Shown: one piece after another, positions 1 to 12,200 of the stretch | How the letters are laid out: every line of letters begins with the position of its first letter | Position numbering within the stretch: position 1 is the first letter of the stretch | Assembly: GCA_963969345.1 (NCBI GenBank) | Contig: OZ017766.1 | Coordinates: forward strand, 1,674,001 to 1,738,000 | DNA: 64,000 nt | DNA from: Turbatrix aceti | Lineage: Eukaryota > Nematoda > Chromadorea > Rhabditida > Panagrolaimidae | Reading direction: 5' to 3' | Notes under the pieces: model-generated | Database searches by the model: none | What the model was told of the DNA's origin: nothing | What the model saw: only the letters and a program-made list of their open reading frames with translations | Made by a program: the position numbers and the translations under genes

Positions 1-888
1 GACGAATCGAAGTAGTACGTCTTGAACGTGAACGCGAGGCCGGTGTGAAGGAGGAGAACGCCGCCGATAATCGCAAACGCGGCCTAGAAGCGTCATCGCA
101 TACAAGACGCAGAAAGTTTCACAAAAACCTACCGCTCGGTTGGGATCACTCTTGACAGCCGGCCAAACGACGTTGAAGAGAAGCAGTCCACTGACTCCCA
201 AACCGCCGAGAATGAGAAGCCATCGGAGGGCTTCTAAGTGAATGACGTAGAGGATAGATACGGGAATAAACACAGTCAGTGAGTAGCCGTACGCGCAGAG
301 GAGTTCGAGATACGAGTACTGAATAGCTGCCTTGCGGTACCAGAGGGCCCAGTAGATGGCAAACGGGATGATGAGGACGTACGACAGGATAAGCGACGAC
401 GCACCCGTAACCAGGCCAAAGTCGGTCTCACGCGCCACACCCTTGGATTCGATGTAGTGCGCGAGGTTGCCACAGATGGCTGTCGAAAAGATGAGGGTTA
501 CCGAAATCCAGAGAGGGCCGTAGAGATCCGGAAGGGGCTGAATGTGGTCCATGATGAAGTTGGAAGCGGGAGACGGAATCACGGATCGCAGGAGACGGTT
601 TTGCACCTGTTCTTGGTCCACGTCAAAAAATTGTTGGTAATATTTGAAGGAAAAGACGTTCGGTCCGGCCGGAAATCCCGCACCTCCATCTTGGGTCTTG
701 GCGTCGGCGTTGGAAGAGGAATCAATGTTGCCCGTCACCAACTAGAAGGCACAAATTCACTGTGTGAGTGCTAATTGGTTGAACAAACTCACATTAGCGG
801 TATCATAGCCAACCGACGAAACAGGTCGTTGATCGGTATTCGGATTCGTAAATGGTGAATCAAATTCATGAAAGCTTAGGTCGGACAT
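1..888 (-). CDS. YIPF1/YIPF2-type Yip1-domain Golgi membrane protein, 3' end outside window
   Basis: Exons run 888-793, 741-133 and 83 to beyond 1, all joining in phase 0 (introns 792-742 and 132-84). About 262 residues are visible. The N-terminal ~95 residues are polar. From about residue 100 the protein matches YIPF1/2: a PDLYGPLWI-type motif, followed by hydrophobic spans typical of the multi-pass Yip1 domain, with the signatures YSYLELLCAYGYS and VVWPAVKSD. This family acts in Golgi and ER-Golgi membranes with Rab GTPases. The start was chosen because it lies 25 nt after a good acceptor and begins the exon that splices in frame. The last transmembrane part and stop lie left of the window. 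It sits 240 bp downstream of the ZRANB2-like gene on the same strand. I cannot separate YIPF1 from YIPF2. Confidence 0.9.
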
Positions 889-912
889 GGCAGACACCGT
901 CGACCAATCACG

Positions 913-922
913 CTGAAACGAA
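913..922 (-). promoter_or_regulatory. Candidate trans-splice acceptor before the YIPF gene
   Basis: TTCGTTTCAG on the minus strand ends 25 nt before the start codon at 888. No upstream donor is needed if a spliced leader is added here. With the upstream gene only 240 bp away this would suit an SL2-type site, but that is inference. Confidence 0.45.
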
Positions 923-1128
923 TTCCACCTTACTCGTGCTGTACCGTGCCGTGGGCTATCCTCTACTGGCAAAAAAAAGAAGAAAAGCGAGTAGATATCG
1001 ATCAAAATCGACGCGCCGATAAAAACGCGATTTAAGAAATCACGCAAATTTCACACGGTGGTAAACATGTTTCTCAAAACGAAAATCCAAAAACAGCAAA
1101 TACAAACAATTGTAAAAAGCAATCTAAA

Positions 1129-2266
1129 TCAACGCCTACGGTGGGAAGTTGACGAACGAGATGAGTGATCGTAATCGTGTCTGCCACTACGATTGCTACT
1201 GTAATCGCCACGATCGCGTTCTCGGTCACGATCACGGCTACGGTCTTTCTTACGATCCCTACTTCCGTCCTTTTCCCGGTTACGATGGTGATGTCGATCG
1301 TTGTTTTCCCTGCTCCGACTGTGACTTCTGCTGCGTCGGCTACGATGACGATTGGAAGACGAAGAATCGTGATCGATACGATTGGAAGACGTGTGTGGGT
1401 GCTTCTGAATCGGTGTCTCGTCTTCAGGACAGGAGCACTCGCCACCGCTGCAGGAACAAGAGCAGCTGAAACACGATTGAAAAGCAAAGTGACATAAAAA
1501 TGTCCTCGAAAGCCATGAAAAACTCAAAACCCATAGTTTCCCGTCAAAACGAATAAACTTACTCAGAACTAACGGGAGAGGCTTCTTTCTGTGCCCTCAG
1601 CTTGGCAGCAAGCCTGGCTTTCAGGGCTGCGACTTCCTCGTCATCGGTATCGTCATCCAAGTTGTACTTGCTGATTTCGTCGTCGTCGGCCTCCTCATCA
1701 TCGTCTTCTTCGTCCGCGTTGTCAGCTAACCGAGACCGCTTGGATTCGCTTCCCTCTGCACTGTCGTCTCGACCGGAGCGATAGGATTCTGACCGTCTCT
1801 TTCGCTTGCGACCAAATTCGTCGAATTCAGCGTTGTCGTCCTCCTTCTTGACGTATTCGACGTTCTGCCGATCGTTGTACCCGCCTCCGTAGCCTGTTCG
1901 CTGCTCCTTGTCGACCAGCTTTGAAGCGTTGCACATGTTGCACACGTTTCGTCTTGCCCAGTTGACATTCCCGCACCTAAAACGTGTGTCAAAAAAAGAA
2001 ATCGCAAAAAATGACTGACTTCGTGCAAACCCAGTCATCAGCGTTGAAAAGTCCCTTTGACTTCTCGGCACCGTCTTTGCCTATTTCTGGGATTGAACGC
2101 TGCTTGAAGGGTTTCGCTAAAAAAAGTTATACAAAAAATACAAAAACAAATATAACATACGCAAACCACAAGCTTGACACTTTCGACGCTCTTCTGAATT
2201 TGTAGTTGAGCACTTACGATCGCCACACGCCCAATCACCGGGATTGAGTGGTCTTCGACGCTCCAT
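1129..2266 (-). CDS. ZRANB2: ZRANB2-like SR-rich protein with two RanBP2-type zinc fingers
   Basis: Four exons, 2266-2161, 2116-2020, 1976-1563 and 1465-1129, give 317 residues with consistent phases. Finger 1 has W12, C14, C19, N23, C30 and C33. Finger 2 has W64, C66, C69, N73, C80 and C83, followed by the ZRANB2 hallmark RTGYGGGYNDRQNVEY. Then come an acidic stretch (about residues 140-180) and a C-terminal Arg/Ser/Asp/His-rich domain ending in SHRRR. ZRANB2 fingers bind single-stranded GGU-containing RNA, and the SR tail links it to alternative splicing in the nucleus. An oddity is a short Cys cluster at the start of the last exon (CSCSCSGGECSCP) that I do not recall from vertebrate ZRANB2. 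The 5' end lies 29 nt after an acceptor. Confidence 0.93.
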
Positions 2267-2295
2267 AACTTGAAGACAACAACGTAAAAAGAACT

Positions 2296-2305
2296 CTGAA
2301 AAGCG
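2296..2305 (-). promoter_or_regulatory. Candidate trans-splice acceptor before ZRANB2
   Basis: CGCTTTTCAG on the minus strand ends 29 nt before the ATG at 2266. It matches the acceptors used within the gene and has no obvious partner donor upstream. Confidence 0.45.
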
Positions 2306-4360
2306 AAAAGAGATGACGTCGAATTTTAGAGTTGGCAGTGTTTTTGTGAATATTGCTTGCGCATTTCGTGTCGAGAATTCCGGGCTAAATAACGCGCGCG
2401 CTCGCATAACACAAAATCAGCTTTGTTATGCTTTCGTATCTTTCAAATATATTTGTTATTTCGTAATGAATATTTTGATGTTATTTCAGGTATTGATTTA
2501 CTTTCTTAACGTTTTGCCGTTTTTACGTTCACTTTTGAATTAGAGACATACTTTTGTTTGCTTCCGGTGATTTGCGTTCTTTCTTTTGAGAAAAATATTT
2601 TTTTTAATATTTACTGTCTAAATATTTATATTAAACTTTTTTCACTTAGTGCCGACAAAAGCGTTGCAAATTTGTGCATTTGTCTCTTTCGGGCCTCAAC
2701 TTCCCCTCTAAATGATGGTTCGGGGGGTGACCATCAGGAGGGGGATAACATCTGTCACTTGCAAACGCTTGCTTTTGCCCTGACTCGTTCGACCCTGGCT
2801 GCCGGCTGGTTGGCTTACTTCATCCAGCTTTTGGTTTTGTCAGAAGGACCCCCTACTGCTCATATCCTTCGTCGAACATCTGTTGATTAATGTTGTTGGT
2901 GTCTTCTTGGTTTTATTCTCCCCGGCAATGTCCTCTCTGCGCACACAGGGCATATCTGTTGGTCCGGGGAGCGGAGGAGGAGGATATGCTCTCTTGAGTA
3001 TCTGATGATGCATGAATTAGGGAATTACTCGTTCACAGCCGTGTACCGTCGACTTTTTTTCGGCGTTTTCGTCCTTGTTTGATCAATTTCAGTCCATTTT
3101 GACGATCGACGGCCGTTTATAGCATATTTTGATGCCCAGCATTGATGTAGTCCGCCGGAGAGTTAGTTTTCAACGACTGACCACCTGACTGGGCAGGCGG
3201 AGAGACAGTCACCTGCCCAATACGGGAGAAAAACAGTCTATTTCGCTCAAACAAGCTGGGCAGGGAGGAGAGGTGTCTCTGCTTTTGATGTGCCGGTCCA
3301 GTCCGGTCTGGTTGGCTTGTGTGACCGCTGCGAACGACTCATTATTATTGTCGTCGCCGCCACGGCAGTCAGCCGCCGACAACGATGACGACCCTGACAA
3401 AACCAATGTGAGCTTGCCGTGCAAATCCCAGAGACACTTGGTTGTAAAAAAAGCTGCTGACTGGTTCTCGTTTCCCCTCCCCGCCGTTTTTTGTCTTCTT
3501 TCCCTCCTTTTCCCGTATGTAATTATTCATTTATGTGATGATCGATCGTTTTGCTTGATGTACATTAGTTGAACGAGTTAGATAGTTTTTTTGAATGTTA
3601 TTACGGCCTAATTTAACGTAGTCAACATCCGAAATATTGGTTTTGTGATTTTTTGATGGTAGGTATCGTTTCTTTATTTGCATTTTGTGGCATTTGACGT
3701 GGGAACACAATCCGAGGTATTTTTTGTATGTATGGGAATAAATGATACTGAGCACGCAATAAAGGTACCCTCCAAACATTTTAGTACAATTTAAAATTTT
3801 CCTTTTTTTGCCGCCTAAAACTGACGACGACTTTTCAAACAAAGCCAATAAATAATGATATTGATCAGCTTTTGGTGTGGAAGAGTGTCAACTATCTTTC
3901 GAATAGGGGCCGCGTTGGTAACCCATTCATTACCCCTCTTTTGTGTTTGCGTTCATCCCAAATTTGGTCCTGCTTTCTTTCTCGGTGAAAAAAGCTGCGC
4001 GAGCGCGCAAGAAGTCCCCAAAATAACGAAAATACAGGGGAACAACGAAAATAGAGGTCACATTGCGCGCAGCCCTGCCTGCCTGCCGTTGCGACAAACG
4101 GCAACCAACGAACAACCTCGAGTCCACGACACCGGTGTTGTGTTGTAAACGGGACGAAAATCGACCGCAGCAGCTCCGTTTTTTCCTTGCGCAGGCTGCG
4201 GCTCTGGCAAAAGTCGTGCTCAGCGGTGAATCAATCAATCCGACCAGGGTTCTCAACGTGCCTGTTTTTTTTGCCAGTTTTTAAACATTTAAAAATATTT
4301 TTTATTCGCGGATTGTTACTTACGGGAATTACAATTGGTTGTTTGAGTTCTGCTTTACCT
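2306..4360. other. Intergenic spacer between divergent ZRANB2 and vang genes
   Basis: About 2 kb with no exon-like reading frame and no match to a known protein on either strand. It should contain the promoters of both flanking genes. I see no convincing TATA box. Open frames of 60-110 codons are present but have no splice context or family resemblance. Confidence 0.6.
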
Positions 4361-4373
4361 TCTCTTTTTTCAG
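4361..4373 (+). promoter_or_regulatory. Candidate trans-splice (or 5' UTR intron) acceptor of vang
   Basis: TCTCTTTTTTCAG ends 2 nt before the ATG at 4376. The frame upstream of this site is AT-rich and unlike the following coding sequence, so the ATG just downstream is taken as the start. Confidence 0.55.
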
Positions 4374-4375
4374 TC

Positions 4376-6659
4376 ATGTCGGTGGTCTCAGCCCCGGGCT
4401 CCAGTTCATATCGAAGCCACTTCAAATCCCGGCATGGATCCTACAGACCGCCGCCTGTTTCGGGAGCCCATAACTTTAGTCGCATGCGAGTCGACCAAGA
4501 TTGCGCAAATCTCATTCCGTATTCCAAATCCTATGAAAAGTCAAACTATAACCGTGATTGGGACGGCAACGATAACAGCACCGTTGTATCAGCTTGCACG
4601 ACGGCGTCCGCGCTATCGTATACCCACCTCGTATCTGCGCAGCAACGACTTGACCGCGATCGGAGGGTCATCGGCAACAAACAACCCACAGCCAAGGACG
4701 ATTCCTCGGGTATTTGTTGCTGTTTCCCGTTTTCTGCTCTCTGTCGACTGAATTACGCCGGTCTCATATCACTCATTACGGTTTTTGTCGTACCGGCTAT
4801 GCTGGCGTCACCGTTTGTCAAAGCCGCGATCACCGGACACCCATGGCCCTCGCTGACTTTTGGGCCGACAGAGCATAGGTTTTTCTTCGTCATTCTCGTC
4901 TGCTACGTTATTCAGGTTGGCGTTCCTTCAATTTGTCGAAAATTGACAGAAACATTCTTTTTCTAGGTTTTTGCCGTGCAACAGGTCCACACGCGCCTCA
5001 CGAGACCACGACTGCCTCGAATCATCGTTTCCCGAGTCGCGTTCACCCTTTCCCTCGTCTTTGTTCTCATCGGTTTTGGGCTCTTCTTTGTCATCAACGA
5101 CCTTCCCAATCAGGAGGAAAACTACACTGAAACTCTCCTCACCACCCTCCTTCTCCTCGTCACCACCATTGTCATCCACATCTTCTGGCACTCATTCGAA
5201 GCCAACCAGCCCCAGGCATCGCTGACCGTATTCGTGACCCGCGATCCAGACGGCGAGTGTCATCCACTCGTCGTCAACTGCGTCACCGTGCAGGAAGCTG
5301 CGGTGGTCGTCCTCAATCGGTATAAATCCGATTTTGCTGCTTTCAACGCATTTTTCTATCGTACGATGAAGGAAGGCACGGGATCCGGGTTCAAGTTCAA
5401 CCCTTCCGTCGGCTTGAACCCCGGCTTTAAGGTGTACTCAATCGACGAATGCGAAGGTCCAGACGGTGAACTATCCGCTAACGACGGTGTGATATCGGTT
5501 CAAAATGCCAAATCTATCATGCAGGCCGCTAGTCGACGCGGTAGGAAGTATCGGAGCGAAAACTTCCACAACAAGCTTGAATTTGAAAAGAAAATTGCCA
5601 AACGGCGATCTGAACTTTCCTACGCGACGGAAGAAGCTTTTGCCCATGCTGCGGCTATAAACGCCAACAACGCCAAGTTTAATGTGAGTTATTTTGTATG
5701 AACCTCGTAAAAAGTGACTGGTAAAGCAGACCAAGGGTATCAAGGGATCCGCGATTCAAAAAATGTTCAAATGTTTTGAAAAAAAACAAATAACGACGCA
5801 TTTTCAAGGTTTTTTTTGCAATTTTTATTTCTTTTATATTTTAACAGAGTTTTAAAATTTTAAAGGGTTCAAATCCCGAATCCTGGTTTTGTGTACTATG
5901 ATGATAGATTGATCACTTGATAATGCATGATCTGTGATAGGAAGAGTCTGAGTACCGAAAACCGCAATTTGGGGTGTAGTGCAAAACATCATAATACACT
6001 TTTTTAAACTAAATAAGTTTATTTTTTGGATTATGCGGGCCATCGGTCGGTCCGAGCGATCATCAGGTTGATTGATTTACACACTTGGCCAAGTGCGAAC
6101 ACGAAAATATGGGGTTTTAATTCTGTTGGCGAGTCGGAGGTTCGTTGATTCCAAAAAAAACAAGAAAAAAAGGTATAAATTCGATGTTAACCATTTTTAG
6201 ACCAAGCCCATGGATTCAACAGAAACAGCCAAGATCATCCTCGGTGTCATTGCAAGTCCTCTTCGCAAATACCTCAAACTCACGCAACAAAGCGGTTTCT
6301 TTCACCTGACCCACGTCGAACAACATCTTCGTTATTGCCTGGCAATGGGATTTACCTCAGACGTTTTCCTGGAGCCCTTCTTCTCCCACAACCAGCCAGT
6401 TGTCGATGACGATTCATCAACTCATCCAAAATGGTCGCTTCACGCCGACTTCCACCCCGGCAAACAACTCGCTCACGGCCAGGTCTTTGAGCTTCGGTGC
6501 CTCGATCCATCGGGTACGGACTTCAATGTCCGTCTCGTTTGTCGGGTGGATACCAACGGCGCCTTCGACATCGTGCAGGGCCGACGGGCTAATATGTCGT
6601 ACACGTATCAAGCCGGGCAGAGTCACGGTCAGACTAGTCGTCAGCTTTCTCCTGTTTGA
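4376..6659 (+). CDS. vang-1: Van Gogh/Strabismus (VANGL) planar cell polarity protein
   Basis: Three exons, 4376-4915, 4967-5683 and 6201-6659, all phase 0, give 571 residues. Four transmembrane segments are visible at about 129-148, 169-184, 204-223 and 236-254, as in all Vang proteins. Family signatures include NQEENYT just after TM3, PGFKVYS in the cytoplasmic domain, and a conserved C-terminal block beginning KPMDSTETAKIILGV. The protein ends in L-S-P-V, which fits a class I PDZ-binding motif (S/T-x-V). Vang is a core planar polarity membrane protein that recruits Prickle and antagonises Frizzled/Dishevelled. The N-terminal ~120 residues are Ser/Tyr/Asn-rich. The second intron (5684-6200) is long for this gene and AT-rich. 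An AATAAA lies at 6790-6795. Confidence 0.93.
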
Positions 6660-6789
6660 AGAGGCCGAATACAACTACAGTACAACTCTTTCGGTCTCAT
6701 TACGATCAGGTAGTACATACTAATAAGTACACGACGAATTTCTTTTTCAACTAAGATTATCAAACCACGAAACATATTTTGTACTACCG

Positions 6790-6795
6790 AATAAA
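6790..6795 (+). terminator. Polyadenylation signal AATAAA of vang
   Basis: Canonical hexamer 131 nt after the vang stop codon. Confidence 0.5.
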
Positions 6796-6799
6796 GCAA

Positions 6800-7690
6800 C
6801 GGCACGGCGAAAGAACAGATCGTTGTAATATTTTTCGTTGTTGTGTTTGTCTTTTCGCTCTCCTACGCATGATCGGGTCCTTTACGCACACAATAAACTT
6901 GAGTTTACGTTTTGAGTGATCAAGAAAGAAGGAAAAACACGCAATAGCTATTCCTCAGTTTCAATTGCGCGTTTCCCTTGTGTTTTTAGGCTTTTTGAGT
7001 GGCTGTATTCGCTTGTGCGTTGCGTGCGCGGGCTAATTTTTCTTTTTTTTGGAATCAGCGTGTCCGAAATCGTCAGTATGCGAAGTTTGACGCCGATACA
7101 AAATAGGCACCAAAGTAAGTTATGCCACCGAGGGAGAGGAGGAAGGCGACGATGAAGAGCAGGAAGACGATGAGCAATAATGAGAATATAACGATGACGA
7201 CGACGAGGAGGCCTGAAAGGTTCCGCTTTCTATATGTTTGTTTCTCTTTCACTTGTACCAGTATATAATAAATCTTGATGGATACTTTCACCGTTTTATA
7301 TTTTCATTTTTGGCTTATTTTAAATCATGATTTTTCTCGAGACGAAATTTTTTTTGTCACCGTTTCGATTACGATCCCATGGAAAACTAATGAATACACA
7401 AATCATCGATTTCAATTACGATTTCCACGCTGTCCTTGGGCCAGGGCAAGATAAGAAGGTTCCGCAGCTGTGTATTCAAAGATGACACACTTCCCATGCG
7501 CTAGACGTTCAATCCTCGAACATTTTCACGGCCTTGATGTCACGATTGAAAGGATTACTTACAAATTGAAACGTAAGCTGCCAAAAACGAGCACGTCAGG
7601 CGTCTTAGCACGAAAAAAATACGCAGGGCCTGCTTTGCTTCTCTTGTATTTAGCTTTTGTTAGATTTTCTATGCTGCTTCGTGTTGCGTG
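6800..7690. other. Spacer between vang and mrps-22, with an acidic-codon purine tract
   Basis: No gene could be assigned. A (GAR/GAC)n purine-rich tract at about 7125-7210 reads as acidic residues on the plus strand and as hydrophobic residues on the minus strand, so the hydrophobic minus-strand frame there is probably an artefact. A possible donor AAA|GTAAGT at 7111-7112 could end a small unrecognised exon, but no partner exon was found. Confidence 0.4.
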
Positions 7691-7697
7691 AATAGTC

Positions 7698-9083
7698 ATG
7701 CTGTCTGTTTTGAGACGATCTCTTTGCCGTAATAATAAGCTTATCAATCGTATACCTTTCATTTTGTCCTGCAGATCAGCATCGGCGTGGATAAATATCA
7801 TGTAAGTTTTGCTCAACCAATTATGTGCTTTTACATTTTACAACTCTCTTCAGCACTCCCGCAACTGCAGACGTCAATGTTGAAAGCATATTTGTGGATA
7901 ACAGCGTTCAGGAATTGCTCAAAAAGTTGACCGGGCTGAATGCGGAAAAGATATTTGCCGAGCGCGTGACTGATCACGCTGAGAGGTCACATTTTGCCCT
8001 AATGACGGATCGAATGCTCGAGGACACGCGGGCCACGATGCGGGAGCGTGCACGACACTTTTTGCAGTTTGTTCCCGTCAAGGAGCCCCGGGAAGAAAAA
8101 TTTGCAGTCTTGTCCGTCGATTCGGGCGTTTCAAACTTCGACATGGCTAAGTACGTCTTCACAGACATCACCTTTGACGCTACAAATCAAGACCGAACAG
8201 TCGTCATCCGAGAAGTCGATGGAACCCTGCGAACTGCGCTCCCCGAAGAGCACGATCGGATGAATCGGATCTACTACGAACAAGACAACCGGCCTCCGTT
8301 CCCTCCCGCCGTTTTCCGTGATCCCGACCTCCAGGCAGCCCTCGAAAACGATCAGCACGAATTTGTCATGGATTTTGCTACCTGGTTCTACGAGCCAGAA
8401 GATCCAGAATTTGTGAAGTTGTCAAAGACGGTGTTCGATCGCACCGCTGCCGCTGGCAAGTTTGGCAACCTCCAGTCAACACGGCATTTTGGTGCCTTTG
8501 TCTTCTACCTCGTGCTCAACGACTCGATGCCTCCGCTCTTGAATTACTACGGCGGTGTTGGAAAGTGGGTTTTTTGTTCACAAAGATTTTTGTTTGCTGC
8601 AGAAAAATTTTTATGAAAAATTGTTTTCCTTCGCGGTCTATTTATCATGCTTTTTTCAGCCTCTCAGATGCTGCGAACCTCATTCGTCTGCAAAAAGCAA
8701 TCTATCCGAATTGGCGCACATCCATCAGTTACCAGGACGATGATAGAAAAATTGTCCGGGATTTTGTCTCGCAGAATCGTCGACTCGCTGAGGAGATTCC
8801 CGACCTACTTGTTGCCATTGGATTTACCGTTGCCAAGACTGTGGCTGGAGGCGCCAGAAAGCAGGAACAGTCCCAGCCTCGAAAGCCGTCCGGTAGGGAC
8901 CGTATGCGGGCAACCGTGAACCGCGAGAACCTCTCGTCCGCCGACGGACCGCTCGGTGACCTTTCGACCGACTACCAAGTCAAGACAGCTCGCGTCGACC
9001 GCAAAGCAGACCAGGAGAACGCAAAGGGAAAGCAAACGAAGAAGGACACGAAAAGCGGTAAGAAGGGTGACCACGAGGGCTAG
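7698..9083 (+). CDS. mrps-22: Mitochondrial small-subunit ribosomal protein mS22 (MRPS22)
   Basis: Exons 7698-7801, 7854-8564 and 8660-9083 join in phase to give 412 residues. The first exon encodes an Arg-rich, acid-free leader (MLSVLRRSLCRNNK...) typical of a mitochondrial targeting peptide. The core matches MRPS22: a KLTGLN motif, LEDTRATMRERAR, KYVFTDITFD, the VREVDGTLR motif, and STRHFGAFVFY. A Lys/Arg-rich tail of about 80 residues makes it longer than human MRPS22 (about 360). mS22 is a metazoan-specific component of the mitochondrial small ribosomal subunit. The gene lies 198 bp upstream of ALG9 on the same strand. Confidence 0.9.
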
Positions 9084-9281
9084 AATTAGAATTTTTTGTT
9101 GTGGTACTTTTAGGCTGATAGCGTTAATAAATGTACTTTTTATGGGATTTGCGAGGCGAAACAAATTCTGTTTTTCATCAGAGTTGTTTTATTTTTTGAC
9201 GCTGACTGGACACTCAGACGGCCGCCCTCGCTTTTAGGCATGTTAAAGAACTAATCTGCCGTTGCCAGACACTCAATCGTC
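9084..9281 (+). promoter_or_regulatory. Short mrps-22/ALG9 intergenic region with poly(A) signal and acceptor-like site
   Basis: AATAAA is at 9126-9131, 43 nt after the mrps-22 stop. GTTGCCAG at 9261-9268 is a candidate trans-splice acceptor 13 nt before the ALG9 ATG. The ~130 nt between them is in the range of nematode operon spacers. The acceptor is less pyrimidine-rich than others here. Confidence 0.4.
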
Positions 9282-12200
9282 ATGCACAACGTTCGTCGAC
9301 GCGGGAAAACAAGTCTGCCACCACGGGTCAATGGCAGCAAGGGGCAACAGCCATCGGACGTGGATTATGAAGACCAGGTGGGTCGGGTGCAATGATTTTA
9401 AAGCTTATCGAGGCCATTAATCAGCCACGCTGCAAAATATACTATAAAAAGTAAAATTAATTTTTTCAGATCCAGAAGCTCAACGACCGCACCGACAAGG
9501 ACAAGGGCGAAGGCCTGTGGTCCAACCTTCGTGGCAAGCTCTTTACCACTGCACACTTCTTCGACTCCGAAAAACCCCTTTCGAAGAGTCACATGATTCG
9601 CCTGCTCGCCACCTTTCGAATGTCATGTTCATTTTTTTCGGTCATCAATGACTGCGACGAGATCTATAACTACTGGGAGCCCCTGCACCTCCTGCTCTAC
9701 GGCACTGGATTCCAGACGTGGGAGTACTCGCCGGTCTACGCAATCCGCTCGTGGCTCTACGTCCTGCTGCACTACATTCCGGCGTGGATTCTGTCTCTTG
9801 TCTTCCCGGTCGACAAAAAGATGATAATGTTTTTCGCACTCAAGGTTGTCATCGGAGCCTTCCACGCAGGCGGCGAGTACCTTCTTTATCACTCGCTCAC
9901 TCAGCGCCTCGGCAACGAGATTGGGCGGATCTACTTTGTACTCAGCTTGTTCTCGGCCGGGATCTTCATGTCCGCGGCGTCCTTTTTGCCGTCCTCGTTC
10001 AGCATGACGCTCAACATGTATGCGATGGCATTTTGGCTGCGGGAAAAGTGGTGGGTTTTTTAAATCTATTTTTTAAACTAGAAACAAAAATCTGAGATTG
10101 AGAATCACTTTGATCGTTTTGGTACTACTTTTTTTGTCAATTTATTTTTTTCAGGGCGCCATCGATTCTCTTCACGGCGATCAGCGCCCTCGTTGGCTGG
10201 CCGTTCACCGCTGTCCTGGGTCTCCCGATCGTCGTCGAGTCGCTTATCCTTCGTCGAGGCAACTTTGCATGGCAGTTCGTTAAGTACGCCGTTGCTTCGG
10301 GCGTGGCTGTGCTCGGAGTGCTCATCTACGTGGACTCGCACTACTACGGCAAGACTGTCATCGCCCCTCTCAACATCGTCCTGTACAACGTCATTTCGGG
10401 TCACGGGCCTGAGCTTTACGGCGTCGAGCCCATTTCCTACTATCTCAAAAACCTTGTGCTGAATCTTAACTTTCTGCCTGTGCTGGCGGTTCTTGCGTTG
10501 CCCGTGGCATTGTTTGTCTACGTCCGAACAACTCAGAGGTACCGGATCGTAGGACAGGAGATCAAGACCGCGAGCATTCGTCCGAGTGAGTTTTTACCCC
10601 CCAAACAACATTTTCAACCTTTTTTGCTTTATTTTAGCCTGGGATCTAGCCTACTGGTACCGTTTCCTGCCCGTGGTACTCATTTTTCTCGCCGCCCTGT
10701 TTTGGGCCGGAATTTTCTTCTCTCAGCCCCACAAGGAAGAGCGCTTCCTCTTCCCCATCTACCCGCACATCATTATCCTGGCAGCCGTCTTCTGCGTGGC
10801 ACTCTCCAGTCTGCTACCTGTCTGGCTTCGATTTTTGCCGTACGTCATCGTCTTTACGAGTGCCTTCATCTCCGTTAGCCGGGGCTTTGCAATCCATTTT
10901 CACTACGCTGGGGCGATGGATGCCTATCGCTGTGCTCACAACCACCTCATAGATTCCTCCGTTTCGAGGAACTTTTTGAACGGCAAAGTAAGTTTTGATT
11001 TTATGAAAACTTTCTTTTTTACCCGAAAAGTTCGATCGCGCTTTGAAGTCTCCAGATTGATTGATCCAAGTGTTCTGACTGTCAATCGAGGTCAAATTCA
11101 TCAAATGTGATGACTTTTTTAAATCAAAGCGAAAATCAAATCCTGCGCGTCTCTCAGGCGATGACGGCTTTTTCTCCGTCATTTGCTAGTACGACGCTCA
11201 ACAAAATTTAAAAAAGCCCGATTTTTTCATTAAAAATTCCAAGTTTGGTTTTTTTTCCAGGAAACAGTCTACGTCTGTGCGGGAGCAGAATGGCACCGTT
11301 TCCCGTCCAACTTCTTCATTCCACAGTCAACTGTCGATTCGGAAGGCCACCCCCATCCGGTGCAATACCAATTTATCAAATCGGAATTCAAAGGTCTTCT
11401 ACCGAAACACTTCGCGTTGGGACCGATTCCAAACATCACGCGTCAAATTCCAACCGAAATGAACGACGAAAACATCGAAGAACCCACGAGATACGTCGAC
11501 ATCACGGATTGCGATTTTGTCATCCATTTCGACAACGAATCTCCCGGAACACCCGATGAGCCAAATTATTCCAAGGTCTGTTTTATTTTTTTGAGGCACT
11601 TCTTTGAAAAAATGAACACGAAAACAAAACAACACGCAGTACAAAAAATATTCAATCGTGGGATTATTCGTCGCAGCTGTCGCATTGCTCGTAGCCACGA
11701 ACCCTGTTGCGAGCCTTTGACACCTTCAAAAGGCAGTAGGAAACTTCTTCGTACCACGGAGTCGGTGATGGCTCCGAGACGGCTTTTGCGGTCGTAGCAG
11801 GGATATTTCTGGATTTTTTGTTTTTCTTCGCCAATTTCTTGTACGGGTTCCGGTACTTGTGCCATTGATCGTGGTTGTACTGCAAAAACCGTTTTGAAAA
11901 ACACCACTCGAAAAAAGGTTCACAAACTTACGAATCTCATGTACTCACGGCGAATCAGTTGATGGGTAACTAAGAATTCGGCCCGCAATTTCATCTCTTC
12001 CAAAACAAGTCTTGCAATGTTACGGGCGTCATCAATTCCGCTATGATGCCTGCCATCGAACTTGAGACGCAGATCGGCGAGCATGGTTGTTAGCGTACTG
12101 ATACGACCGTCTTCCGGGACTACATCTGCGTGGATTTTCTTGATGTCCACAAAGTATCGCAGCTGGTGAGGAAACGGAAGGCTATGGATGTCGAGAGCGG

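Noticed and set aside
1149..1497. Plus-strand frames over the ZRANB2 last exon
   Set aside because: Shadows of the Arg/Ser-repeat coding sequence on the minus strand.
5867..5880. GGTTCAAATCCC, a tRNA B-box match in a vang intron
   Set aside because: No A box, anticodon arm or acceptor stem could be folded around it.
7073..7291. Hydrophobic minus-strand frame resembling a membrane protein
   Set aside because: It is the complement of a GAG/GAC purine tract, which always reads as Leu/Val/Ile on the opposite strand.
11576..11797. ALG9 exon 5 frame stays open to a stop at 11797
   Set aside because: The read-through peptide does not resemble any ALG9 C-terminus, while the exon at 13093 does and is in phase. 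It also overlaps the antisense eri-1 last exon.
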